DNA of 64,000 nucleotides from Pararhodonellum marinum (lineage in GTDB: Bacteria > Bacteroidota > Bacteroidia > Cytophagales > Cyclobacteriaceae), in assembly GCF_015354735.1 (NCBI RefSeq), contig NZ_JACEFJ010000007.1, positions 62,001 through 126,000 on the forward strand, written 5' to 3'. Made by a program: the position numbers and the translations under genes. This document shows, in pieces, positions 16,547 to 24,662 of this stretch. The first letter of the stretch is position 1; every line of letters begins with the position of its first letter. The notes beneath the pieces were generated by a model, which saw only the letters and a list, made by a program, of their open reading frames with translations, was not told where the DNA came from and made no database searches.

Positions 16547-16993
16547 CAATCGTGTCAAATTTTGTATAGAATGTCTTTTTACAATTCTGACTAATGTTTT
16601 TGTTTATAACTGAAAATAAGATAATTATAATATTTTCATTTTCTCAATTACTTCTTGTTCTTCTGCCAATCCGTTAGCTTACGAAATCAACTTTTTTTAA
16701 AGTAGGGGGAATGGTTGGCAACTTGTTAATAGTATGATATTTCCTTCAACTACTTATCAAATATAGTCAGCTAGTCATAGGTTTCTATGCTTTTATTTTT
16801 TGAACCTACTGAATTCTTTAGCCACAAAGAATCCCCTGTTCAGGGTGTTTTTACAACAAATCAGAGGAATATTCATCGGGAATGAAACTTTTAACTTAGG
16901 CAATTGACTATGAAAATTTTCAGGTACAGCCGAAAATTTACACAAGTATGATAATATTCTCAGGAGTGGACGACTATCCAGCTAACTATCCTC
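16547..16993. other. gene-free AT-rich gap
   Basis: No credible reading frame here. It contains a short palindrome CCCTGTTCAGGG (16834-16845). From about 16908 it contains the start of the stretch also found downstream of the GH16 gene. A near copy of the palindrome (CCCGTGTTCAGGG) lies at 17618-17630, on the other side of the toxin-antitoxin pair. Confidence 0.6.
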
Positions 16994-17130
16994 TTACCGA
17001 TCAATTTGACCCAATGTAAAAAGGCTTATAGGACATCCAATCCACCTCCAATTCATAGGGATGCAATGGTTTTTCCGTAGAAAGGGGATTGGTTTCCACT
17101 GGCCTATCTTTCCGGTAATTGAGTTCATCA
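16908..17130 (-). repeat. partial duplicate of the GH16 gene 3' end, direct repeat left of gdhA
   Basis: Compared with 19775-19950, the same order of blocks occurs: TTTTCAGGTA, CTTACCGAT, CCCAATGT, AAAGGCTTATAGGACATCC, TCATAGGGATGCA, GGATT(T)G(G)TTTCCACTG. Coding similarity is strongest from 17000 to 17100. The two copies have the same orientation and flank gdhA. The divergence shows the duplication is not recent. Confidence 0.75.
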
Positions 17131-17249
17131 AATATGGCTGATGGGAAAAATTCAAAATTATCACTGGAATTAAGCAAAAGGTCACAGATTATTTCTTTCG
17201 GGCTAAGGATACCACTGAAAACAATGTTTGTATCGACTACCAAATTCAC
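17001..17249 (-). CDS. chimeric ORF: PIN-domain toxin N-terminus fused to GH16 C-terminal tail
   Basis: Residues 1-45 are the start of a VapC/PIN ribonuclease toxin (MNLVVDTNIVFSGILSPKEI, with the first catalytic Asp at position 6, then FFPSAIFDELN). Residues from about 47 to 82 (RPVETNPLSTEKPLHPYELE, VDWMSYKPFYIG) instead match the last 36 residues of the GH16-like protein at 19826-20716. The remaining PIN active-site acidic residues are therefore absent, and the product should be inactive as a nuclease. GTG start, overlapping the antitoxin stop by 4 bp (GTGA), so the original toxin-antitoxin coupling is still visible. Confidence 0.75.
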   Translation of the reverse strand: MNLVVDTNIVFSGILSPKEIICDLLLNSSDNFEFFPSAIFDELNYRKDRPVETNPLSTEKPLHPYELEVDWMSYKPFYIGSN

Positions 17250-17449
17250 TTAATAAACCGGCTTTTGTTTTTCTCCCACCAAGCCGTTTTCGATTCTCTG
17301 GCAAGTTCATCAATTTGTTTCTGCGTCACTTTACTCTTAGAAGCAATTTCACGGAATTTGATATAGTCTAAAATCCGTTGCAGTCCTGTAAGGTCGGTAT
17401 TTGCAGAAACGCGGATTAAAATTTCGTTATCTTTTCTCTCGATTTCCAT
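17246..17449 (-). CDS. antitoxin of the PIN toxin pair
   Basis: A 67-residue protein, MEIERKDNEILIRVSANTD, followed by a helical tail KFREIASKSKVTQKQIDELARESKTAWWEKNKSRF. Small size, a likely beta-strand DNA-binding start, a helical C-terminus with basic/aromatic residues, and the 4-bp overlap with a PIN gene together indicate the antitoxin of a VapBC-like module. I chose the ATG at 17449; a TTG two codons earlier is less likely. Because the toxin is truncated, this may be an orphan antitoxin kept as a neutraliser of related toxins. Confidence 0.7.
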   Translation of the reverse strand: MEIERKDNEILIRVSANTDLTGLQRILDYIKFREIASKSKVTQKQIDELARESKTAWWEKNKSRFIK

Positions 17450-18027
17450 ATTCAAATATAATCAATCTCCTTGAATGGTACTTGTGACTTTTAAATGTTT
17501 GCCAACGTTTCCTTTCCCCTTTAAAAGAGAAATGCACAACATTCTGCCATGCTTTCCCCAATATTTTGGAATTAAATTCAATCTCAAATCTACCTTTTCC
17601 CATCAAAACAAAAAAATCCCGTGTTCAGGGTATTTACTAAAAATCAGAAATAAATTCAATGTTTATAAAGCATGGAGTTCTTTGTGCAACCTTCGCGTCC
17701 ATTGCGGTAAAAAAATAAGATTATGTTTGTGCCTTTTTCGATTTTCTTTAGTTTATCTTCCATTTTAACTCTTGTATTTTTAAATATGGAAAAGCAGATC
17801 CATTAGTTGCATGGCTGTTTTTTTAGCAGAAAAAATCGTCCCACAGGTTCATGGTGGAGTTGACGGTTTCTTTACCAATTCCTGCTATATATTCCTGAGC
17901 AAAGGAATACCTGTTTAAAGGACGCTAAACCAATATTAATTTTTGTTGGTTAAATGTATGGTTTATGCAATGTTTTTGATGTTTAAACCGAATTGATATA
18001 CCTATTTATCTGAATTAAATCAAAACC
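17450..18027. other. gene-free stretch upstream of gdhA
   Basis: No convincing gene. It contains the palindrome-like CCCGTGTTCAGGG at 17618-17630. At about 17820-17940 a minus-strand frame remnant reads YIAGIGKETVNSTMNLWDDF before a stop; I cannot place it in a family. Confidence 0.5.
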
Positions 18028-19383
18028 ATGACTCCACTAAAGAATAAAATAATTGCTTATGTAAAGCAAAGAAATCCCGACCAAAATGAATTTTTACAGG
18101 CTGTAGAGGAAGTGGTCACCTCCGTGAGCAGAGTGCTGGACAGGCATCCGGAATACGATGATCTTAAAATCCTGGAGCGGATGATCGAACCCGAACGCGT
18201 GATTTCCTTCCGGGTTTGCTGGCAGGATGATAAGGGAGAAGTACAGATCAACCGCGGATACCGGGTTCAGATGAACTCAGCCATCGGTCCTTATAAAGGA
18301 GGGTTACGTTTTCATCCCTCTGTGAATGTGAGTATTCTCAAGTTTTTGGCTTTCGAACAAATTTTTAAAAATGCGCTGACAAGTTTGCCCATGGGCGGAG
18401 GAAAAGGAGGGGCGGATTTTGACCCCAAAGGGAAATCCGATGCAGAGATCATGCGGTTTTGCTATGCGTTTATGCAGGAGCTTTATAGGCATATAGGAGA
18501 TTTTACTGATGTCCCGGCAGGGGATATTGGAGTCGGGTCGCGTGAAATCGGCTATTTATTTGGCATGTACAAAAAACTCAAAAACGAATTTACCGGAATC
18601 ATAACCGGCAAAGGCGAACATTGGGGCGGAAGTGTGATCAGACCTGAAGCTACAGGATATGGTCTGATCTATTTTGCCTGTCACATGTTGGAAGCAAATG
18701 GAGAATCTCTGGCAGGAAAAAAATGCCTTGTGTCAGGTGCAGGAAATGTCGCTCAGTTCGCTTTGGAAAAAATTATTGAAATGGGAGGAATTCCCATCAG
18801 TGTATCGGATTCTTCCGGATATCTGGTGGATAAGGATGGGATAGACACCGAAAAACTGGATTTCATCAAAAAAATCAAAAACAAAAAAAGAGGTCGGATC
18901 GAGGAGTATGTCGACCAATATCCGGATGCCGAATATCACGAAACGGACTATAATTCCAATCCACTTTGGAATATAAAAGCAGATTGTGCCTTCCCATGTG
19001 CCACCCAAAACGAGATCAAAGAAAAGGATGCCCAAAACCTTGTGGCTAATGGCATACAGCTATTGGCCGAAGGCGCCAATATGCCTTGCACCTCAGAGGC
19101 CATTGGCGTACTTCAGGAATCAAAAGTTTTATATGCCCCGGGAAAATGTGCCAATGCCGGAGGTGTAGCTGTTTCGGGATTGGAAATGACGCAAAATCGG
19201 ATGGGAGTTTATTGGAACAGGGACGACGTGGATGAAAAACTGAAACATATCATGAAAAACATTCATGAGGTATGCCTTAAGGCCGCGGAGGATTATGGTG
19301 TCCCCGGAAATTATCTGGAAGGCGCCAATATTTTTGCATTCCTAAAGGTGGCGGAAGCTATGAAGGCGCAAGGGATGGTATAA
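18028..19383 (+). CDS. gdhA: NADP-specific glutamate dehydrogenase
   Basis: A 451-residue hexameric-type glutamate dehydrogenase: 2-oxoglutarate + NH4+ + NADPH to glutamate, the ammonium assimilation step in the cytoplasm. Visible blocks are the substrate site PYKGGLRFHPSVN with the catalytic-lysine region LPMGGGKGGADFDPKG (about residues 124-139), DVPAGDIGVGSREIGYLFG, the Rossmann nucleotide-binding GAGNVAQFALEK (about 236-247), and LAEGANMPCTSEA. Length is normal. It is monocistronic and lies between two diverged direct repeats derived from the GH16 3' end. Its own sequence is well conserved and shows no damage. Confidence 0.97.
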   Translation: MTPLKNKIIAYVKQRNPDQNEFLQAVEEVVTSVSRVLDRHPEYDDLKILERMIEPERVISFRVCWQDDKGEVQINRGYRVQMNSAIGPYKGGLRFHPSVNVSILKFLAFEQIFKNALTSLPMGGGKGGADFDPKGKSDAEIMRFCYAFMQELYRHIGDFTDVPAGDIGVGSREIGYLFGMYKKLKNEFTGIITGKGEHWGGSVIRPEATGYGLIYFACHMLEANGESLAGKKCLVSGAGNVAQFALEKIIEMGGIPISVSDSSGYLVDKDGIDTEKLDFIKKIKNKKRGRIEEYVDQYPDAEYHETDYNSNPLWNIKADCAFPCATQNEIKEKDAQNLVANGIQLLAEGANMPCTSEAIGVLQESKVLYAPGKCANAGGVAVSGLEMTQNRMGVYWNRDDVDEKLKHIMKNIHEVCLKAAEDYGVPGNYLEGANIFAFLKVAEAMKAQGMV

Positions 19384-19580
19384 GCAAAAACCCGCTTATT
19401 TGATGATCCTGTTTTTTCTACTACTACAGATTACTCAGTGGGATCTCCTTCCAGTTCATAGATAATAAAAGTATATATCGAATATAGGGTAGCCATCCGG
19501 GTTGTGGACGACGACGGCAAACCGGATATCTTTTTGGCTGACAAAAACATGGACAACAAAATCCATCTTCAACCCAAATC

Positions 19581-19766
19581 CTACAATATACTTAAGTTTT
19601 CTTTCAACTTATCAGTGGTAGCCCGGTCCACCGCTCCTATCTTTACCAAAAGACTGTTGTTATCAATTGCCCTTACTTGGTCAATCATGATATCAAAATC
19701 CTCATTGAGACCAAATTTGTCCTTTTTTAGGTGAACCCGTAAAATCTCTTCCTTTACATTTGGTAG
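19581..19766 (-). pseudogene. PemK/MazF-family toxin, C-terminal remnant
   Basis: About 60 codons on the minus strand read LPNVKEEILRVHLKKDKFGL, NEDFDIMIDQVRAIDNN, SLLVKIGAVDRATTDKLKEN, then a stop. This matches the C-terminal part of Bacteroidota PemK/MazF endoribonuclease toxins (the D-x-M-I-D-Q-x-R-A-I-D stretch). The upstream frame is closed by a stop at 19767-19769 and no start is present, so only a fragment remains. The rest of the gap 19384-19825 shows nothing I can name. A + strand frame at about 19504 (DDDGKPDIFLADKN) looks like chance. Confidence 0.6.
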
Positions 19767-19825
19767 TTATCGAACAAATATTTTCAGGTATGGAGGACAA
19801 ATCCAGCTGTCAATCCACTTACCGA

Positions 19826-20716
19826 TTAATTTACCCCAATGTCAAAAGGCTTATAGGACATCCAATCCACCTCCAACTCATAGGGATGCAGTGGTTTTTC
19901 AAGTGAAAGAGGATTTGTTTCCACTGACCAATCTTTGGTATGCCAAAAGTTCATCCGGTAACGGGTCCGGTGTTGGGGTATTCCCCTGGTAGTTCCCTGA
20001 TAATCCCACAAGACTATTCTTTCACCACTCGTGGGGTGAAGCATCCACCACTGTATGCGGTCCGGATACCAATCAAAACCATAGGTGTAAAATCCGGCTG
20101 AAGCATCAAAGTCCGGAATAGCTTCAATGGTTTCGGGCTGATTCTGCACGCCGGTTAAAGGTGTTCTATCACCGCCGTGTCCTTCTCTGTGGGTGGTTTC
20201 ATAGATAATGCCTTCGGCCAAATTGATGGTCCTGCCCACTCTTACCAATTCTCCGCGATGCCCGGTCCAGGTGCCTACATAAATGACCGTTGGATCGGCA
20301 AGGAGCCATTCAAAATCAATCTCACTCAGTCCAGGTATGCTATCGACATGGTAGGTAAAATAGCCTACCACTGCACCCACATTGGGCTGAACAGCCCTTG
20401 CATCAGGAACTTTCAATCGGGCAGAATAAGTGCCGAAATGGGTAAAGCTCTTGGAGATAATTTCCGGTCCCCGACCTGCCCCCGCACTATCCAAGGGATC
20501 TATCTTAAAGGAAAGAATTTTGGTTCCTGGCTCTATCGAAGAATTCACCCCAAGTTTGTATTTAAAATCGGATTTATTTCCGGTAGAGCCATACCTGAAA
20601 TATTGTGAGGTAGAATCAGAAAAATCCTCCACAAAGGGGCCATGAAAATCCTGGGTCTGGCAAATTGAAATGAAAGGGATAAGAAAAAGTACTGCGGATA
20701 AAATAGGATGTTTCAT
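19826..20716 (-). CDS. secreted glycoside hydrolase family 16-like protein
   Basis: A 296-residue protein with a signal peptide (residues 1-20, ending SICQ). It has a concanavalin-like beta-sandwich with the GH16 catalytic motif EIDFE (residues 132-136: nucleophile Glu, assisting Asp, acid/base Glu). The aromatic cleft strands GFYTYGFDWYPDRIQWW (about 214-230) and MNFWHTKDWS near the end are typical of the fold. GH16 enzymes cleave beta-1,3 or beta-1,4 glucans and galactans; the exact polysaccharide is not evident. No PUL-type SusCD genes are adjacent. Its 3' end has a diverged copy at 16908-17130. Confidence 0.88.
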   Translation of the reverse strand: MKHPILSAVLFLIPFISICQTQDFHGPFVEDFSDSTSQYFRYGSTGNKSDFKYKLGVNSSIEPGTKILSFKIDPLDSAGAGRGPEIISKSFTHFGTYSARLKVPDARAVQPNVGAVVGYFTYHVDSIPGLSEIDFEWLLADPTVIYVGTWTGHRGELVRVGRTINLAEGIIYETTHREGHGGDRTPLTGVQNQPETIEAIPDFDASAGFYTYGFDWYPDRIQWWMLHPTSGERIVLWDYQGTTRGIPQHRTRYRMNFWHTKDWSVETNPLSLEKPLHPYELEVDWMSYKPFDIGVN

Positions 20717-21024
20717 AACGACAAATAGGAAGAATGAGAAGTAAATCTACAAAAAAATGAAGCAACAGTCCCGGGTTGAGGAGTCCAAGTTTTATGATGA
20801 AATGTTCAAGTATGGGCGAAAAAACTGAAATGAGCCCCCCCTCTTTTACGCCTTCATCCTTAATCCTTGAATTTCACCCCCTCATCTATCATCTAAAGAG
20901 ATTGCCACGTCGCACGAAGGACTGTTCAAAAAATCAAAGTTTCCCAAGTGCTCCTCCTGCCAAAGGCAGGCAGGCGCAATGACGCACCACCTTCATCCTT
21001 CATCCCTTCTCCTTAATCCTTCCC
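20717..21024. other. intergenic gap with one GC-rich extragenic palindrome
   Basis: No gene is visible. Near 20957-20974 the sequence CCTGCCAAAGGCAGGCAGG forms a small GC-rich foldback of the type scattered elsewhere in this window (compare about 5440 and 38896-38958). Confidence 0.5.
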
Positions 21025-23475
21025 TCAGTTTGACTTCAAGCTCTCCACCGGATTCGCCAAAGCTGCCTTCACCGATTGGAAACTGACTGTCAGCCAAGCT
21101 ATCCCAAGCACCGAGATACCTGAGATCAGGATGATCCATAGGTTGACATTGATCCTGAATGCAAAATTCTGTAGCCACCATTTTTCCATTATGTACCAGG
21201 CCACCGGAACAGCCAAGGCAAAGGCGATCAAAATCATTTTGGTAAAGTCTTTGGAAAGCATCAACACCACACTGTTGACAGTTGCACCCAATACTTTTCT
21301 CACACCGATCTCCTTGGTACGGAGACTGGTGACGTAGGCCGATAATGCAAACAATCCTATGCAGGAAACGAATATTGCCAGGATGGAAAATATGGAGAAA
21401 ATCCTACCGGTCTGCTGTTCCTCCAGATACTGGTTGTTGAGGCTTTCGTCCAAGAATGAAAACTTAAAAGATTGCTCAGGAGCTATTTCCTTCCATTTGG
21501 CTTCGATGGAGGCTATGGCAGATTGGGTTTGGTTGCCTTTGATCCTGGCAAAAACATACTGACCACCTATGTCGCCAAATCTTTCTGTGTTCTGCAGCAC
21601 CAAGGGAGTAATTTCATCCCGAAGCGAAATAAAATTGAAATCCTTTACAATCCCGATAATGGTATGCTCGACGGTGATATTGCCATTAGGTGTATTCTGG
21701 GATTCCAATAGCTTGGAACCTATTGGGTCTGTGATGCCCATGACTTTGACAGCAGTTTCATTGAGCAAAACATACAGGGAATCATTGGTTGATTCCGAAA
21801 AACCCTTGCCTTCCACGATTTCAAACCCCAAAGTTTCCGAAACACCATCTGCGACCACCATGGATTTGGTGGTCAGGATTTCCGAAGAACCTTCAGGTTG
21901 GAACTGTATACCATAGAAGGTGGCTTCTTGCCCTGGAGATGCAAATGCAATAGCCGCATTCTCCACCTCGGGCATTTTTCGGAGTTCTTCCACAAAGGTT
22001 TTGAGGTTTTGTGCGCCGAAGCTAAAACCCCTTTCCACCACCAAAACATGTTCCTTATCAAATCCCAAAGAGACATTCTGCATGTATTTCATCTGGTCCC
22101 GGATCACCAATGTCCCTATGATCAGGATGATGGAAATCCAAAACTGAAAGACCACAAGGCCATTTCTGATCCATTTCCCTTTTTGGCTTGCGGTAAACTG
22201 TCCCTTCATGACATCGACCGGTTTGAAGGAAGAAAGCACCATCGCAGGATAAAGCCCCGCCAACAAACCCACAAAAAGGATCAGTCCTATAATGGCCAAC
22301 CCTGAAATTAGGTCAAAAGGAAACAACAGGTTCCTTTCAGTCAATGCATTGAAAAAGGGAATTACGACCTGTACGATCAACAAAGCCAAAAACACCCCAA
22401 CTGCGCTCAGTATAATGGCTTCCGTCAAAAATTGCCGCATCAGCTGTGGCCTGAGGGAACCCATCACTTTTCTGATTCCCACTTCCTTGGCCCTTTCGGC
22501 AGATCGTGCTGTGGCTAGATTCATAAAATTCACACAGGCAATGCCCAAAATCAAAAATGCGACTGCTATCAGAATGTAGACAGAATTGATGTTTCCGGAA
22601 GGCTTCATCTGCGCCTCCAAGTAAGTCGGGAAAAGGTGGATGTCATTGAGTGGTTGTAAAAAATAGCGGTAACCGTTCCCCGCATTTCTATATGCTGCCC
22701 AGGATTTGCCAAGCTCCCGCTCGATCTGACCTGCAGCATATTTGTCCACCAATGTTGGAATTCCCGCTTCAAGGGATTTAGGATCTGATCCTTCCTTCAG
22801 CTTGAAATAGGTATAGGCAGAAAATCCCGTAAAATTCTCCTGTTTGAAACGGGGAATTCCTTCATTGGAAATGATAGCGCTGAATTTAAAATGGGAATTC
22901 TGGGGTAAATCGGCCATCAAAGAAGCAACGGTAAATTCCAGGTCTTCCCCTATCCTGATCAACTTTCCAATTGGATCATCATCCCCAAAATACCTTTTGG
23001 CAAACTCCTCTGTCACCACCATTTCGCTTCCAATTGACAAAATGTTTTCTGTTTTTCCCTTGAGTATTTTGAAATCAAAAACCTTGAAAAAAGAACTGTC
23101 CGCCGCCAGGATCATTTCTTCATCAAACCGGATTTCTTCTTCTCTTTGGTTGATATAAGTCAGTTCCACATTGGTATTCCTGGAAGCAATAGTCGCTTCT
23201 TCTATCTCATCAAAAGAATCCTTGGCAACTCCTGCGAATGAATGGGGAATAATCGCATAATAGGTCGAGTGGTTGGGGTATATCCTCTCCAAAGACATCC
23301 TGTAAATCCTGTCCTGATCCTTGAAAAACTTATCGTAGGAAAATTCATTCTGGATAAAAAGGACGATTAACACACAACTCGCCACCCCAACTGCCAGCCC
23401 CAAAACATTGATAAACGCATAGACTTTCTGTTTCAAAAGGCTGCGGAATGCGATTTTGAGGTTGTTCCGGATCAT
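21025..23475 (-). CDS. MacB/FtsX-type ABC transporter permease (816 aa)
   Basis: A complete two-domain permease. It opens MIRNNLKIAFRSLLKQK with a first helix at about 20-42. A MacB periplasmic core follows (DRIYRMS near residue 55, later VTEEFAKRYFGDDDPIGK), then the first FtsX domain with ERAKEVGIRKVMGSLRP, a second core, and a second FtsX domain with RTKEIGVRKVLGATV near residue 720. It has no ATPase or adaptor neighbour and probably shares the ATPase encoded at 29461-30159 or another one elsewhere. No sigma-54 site is visible in the upstream 250 bp. Confidence 0.93.
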   Translation of the reverse strand: MIRNNLKIAFRSLLKQKVYAFINVLGLAVGVASCVLIVLFIQNEFSYDKFFKDQDRIYRMSLERIYPNHSTYYAIIPHSFAGVAKDSFDEIEEATIASRNTNVELTYINQREEEIRFDEEMILAADSSFFKVFDFKILKGKTENILSIGSEMVVTEEFAKRYFGDDDPIGKLIRIGEDLEFTVASLMADLPQNSHFKFSAIISNEGIPRFKQENFTGFSAYTYFKLKEGSDPKSLEAGIPTLVDKYAAGQIERELGKSWAAYRNAGNGYRYFLQPLNDIHLFPTYLEAQMKPSGNINSVYILIAVAFLILGIACVNFMNLATARSAERAKEVGIRKVMGSLRPQLMRQFLTEAIILSAVGVFLALLIVQVVIPFFNALTERNLLFPFDLISGLAIIGLILFVGLLAGLYPAMVLSSFKPVDVMKGQFTASQKGKWIRNGLVVFQFWISIILIIGTLVIRDQMKYMQNVSLGFDKEHVLVVERGFSFGAQNLKTFVEELRKMPEVENAAIAFASPGQEATFYGIQFQPEGSSEILTTKSMVVADGVSETLGFEIVEGKGFSESTNDSLYVLLNETAVKVMGITDPIGSKLLESQNTPNGNITVEHTIIGIVKDFNFISLRDEITPLVLQNTERFGDIGGQYVFARIKGNQTQSAIASIEAKWKEIAPEQSFKFSFLDESLNNQYLEEQQTGRIFSIFSILAIFVSCIGLFALSAYVTSLRTKEIGVRKVLGATVNSVVLMLSKDFTKMILIAFALAVPVAWYIMEKWWLQNFAFRINVNLWIILISGISVLGIAWLTVSFQSVKAALANPVESLKSN

Positions 23476-23640
23476 GGTATTTTAGTTTAGTGGTTGAGGG
23501 CAATTGGTTTTTTATAGAAATACAGTAGAAATAGATGGAAATATTATTGAAATAGATATTGATTGATACTTGCCTACTGCAAGCAGGTTGGATATTAACT
23601 GGATATTTAATTCCAAAATTGCCGTGATGGTGGAAAATTA

Positions 23641-23742
23641 TATCGCCGAAGGCATATTATCTATTTATATCGCGAAGCATATATCTTTAAATATCGCCGA
23701 AGGCATTATATCCATTTATATCACGAAGCATGTATCAATGGT
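23641..23742. repeat. two tandem 51-bp repeats
   Basis: Unit one (23641-23691) and unit two (23692-23742) both begin TATCGCCGAAGGCAT and later contain CTATTTATATCGCGAAGCAT or its variant CATTTATATCACGAAGCAT. Identity is roughly four-fifths. The unit is extragenic and not coding. Weaker traces of the same motif may start at about 23590. Confidence 0.7.
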
Positions 23743-23753
23743 ACTACTATACT

Positions 23754-24026
23754 CTATTTTAACCTCGAGTTCATTTTCTCCACAAACGTAATCGGCACAA
23801 ACTTTTCTGTTGGAGCTCCGATATAGTAAAGCGCCCAATTGGGGTCATGATGGGAGAGCATTTCTGAAAGGCAATCCGCACGATGGCCTTGGGGATTCTG
23901 ACAATCCTCCCAATAAAACAATTCAACCTTGTAATGAAGGGCCTGTTTTTGGTTGTTGATCGTCACTTCAATTTGAATGTCCTGTTTTCCGGCTGAGGTT
24001 GGGATGGGTATAGCGATGTGAGTCAT
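23754..24026 (-). CDS. conserved hypothetical protein (90 aa)
   Basis: A small soluble protein, MTHIAIPIPTSAGKQDIQIE, with alternating strands (VTINNQKQALHYKVELFYWE), a CxxxxxxxxxxC spacing (EDCQNPQGHRADCL) and a basic end. No signal peptide or membrane helix. I do not know its function. It has the look of small conserved Bacteroidota proteins with a central beta-sheet. The start is ATG at 24026, and no partner gene is adjacent. Confidence 0.6.
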   Translation of the reverse strand: MTHIAIPIPTSAGKQDIQIEVTINNQKQALHYKVELFYWEDCQNPQGHRADCLSEMLSHHDPNWALYYIGAPTEKFVPITFVEKMNSRLK

Positions 24027-24067
24027 AGGGATTTGCGTTTAAAAGGTTGTATCTATTCTAACTATTA

Positions 24068-24310
24068 CTATTTCATAATGTACCAATCTTTTAGGGTAGT
24101 GAATTGGGTAACCTTGTTTTCATCATGATATCGATCAAGTGCTACTCCTATTTCTTTCTTTGATGTTTTTTGATCTCTTTCACCATCCTTGTCATATTCT
24201 TGTGGATAATTGTCCATCTTATCTTGGGCAAGCACGGATTGTAAAATCAGGATAAGAAAAACAAGAATGATTGTGCAGCGGACTGCATAATTTATATTTT
24301 TGAATTTTAC
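24068..24310 (-). pseudogene. small secreted protein frame lacking a normal start codon
   Basis: The minus strand encodes a signal-peptide-like stretch AVRCTIILVFLILILQSVLAQ, then DKMDNYPQEYDKDGERDQKT and a C-terminal segment FTTLKDWYIMK, ending at a stop at 24068-24070. The frame is open upstream for many codons, but no ATG, GTG or TTG fits just before the signal peptide. The first plausible codon is GTA at 24310, so the start may be mutated. It may be a decayed small gene. The remaining gap to 24662 shows no other credible gene. Confidence 0.35.
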
Positions 24311-24662
24311 ATATGGCTTACTTCGCTTGCAAATTTCACCCTTCGATTCTCTTTTATTTTTTCTTGGTCAGAAACTACCTGAGAATAACAACATCCATTC
24401 TCGTGCCAGTTAAAAAGTCTGCAAAACCTTTGGAAATCGATATTTTGGATAAGTTAATCATCAATGTTCGGACAAAATGGACCGTCCACGGACAAAAAGT
24501 AAAGCAAGCAAAACAGTATCCATTTCACAGCTTAAAAATAGAAAACAGCCATTAGCATCCGATCCCTTAACAAAAGATTCTTTTGCAGCACCCGATGGAT
24601 TCTTGTATAATTTGTATAAATTGGATTTCCACTTTTCATTCCCATTATCAGCCATCTGACTT

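Noticed and set aside
16994-17185. Second minus-strand frame over the PIN chimera (ILNFSHQPYL...)
   Set aside because: It is a shifted-frame shadow; the PIN and GH16 similarities both lie in the frame of 17001-17249.
19504-19734. Plus-strand frame with DDDGKPDIFLADKN resembling an FG-GAP/VCBS repeat
   Set aside because: Only one motif, no signal peptide, and the second half lies antisense to the MazF remnant; probably chance.
24313-24655. Short frames on both strands in the gap before the bestrophin gene
   Set aside because: No recognisable motif, poor starts and odd composition; the region looks non-coding.
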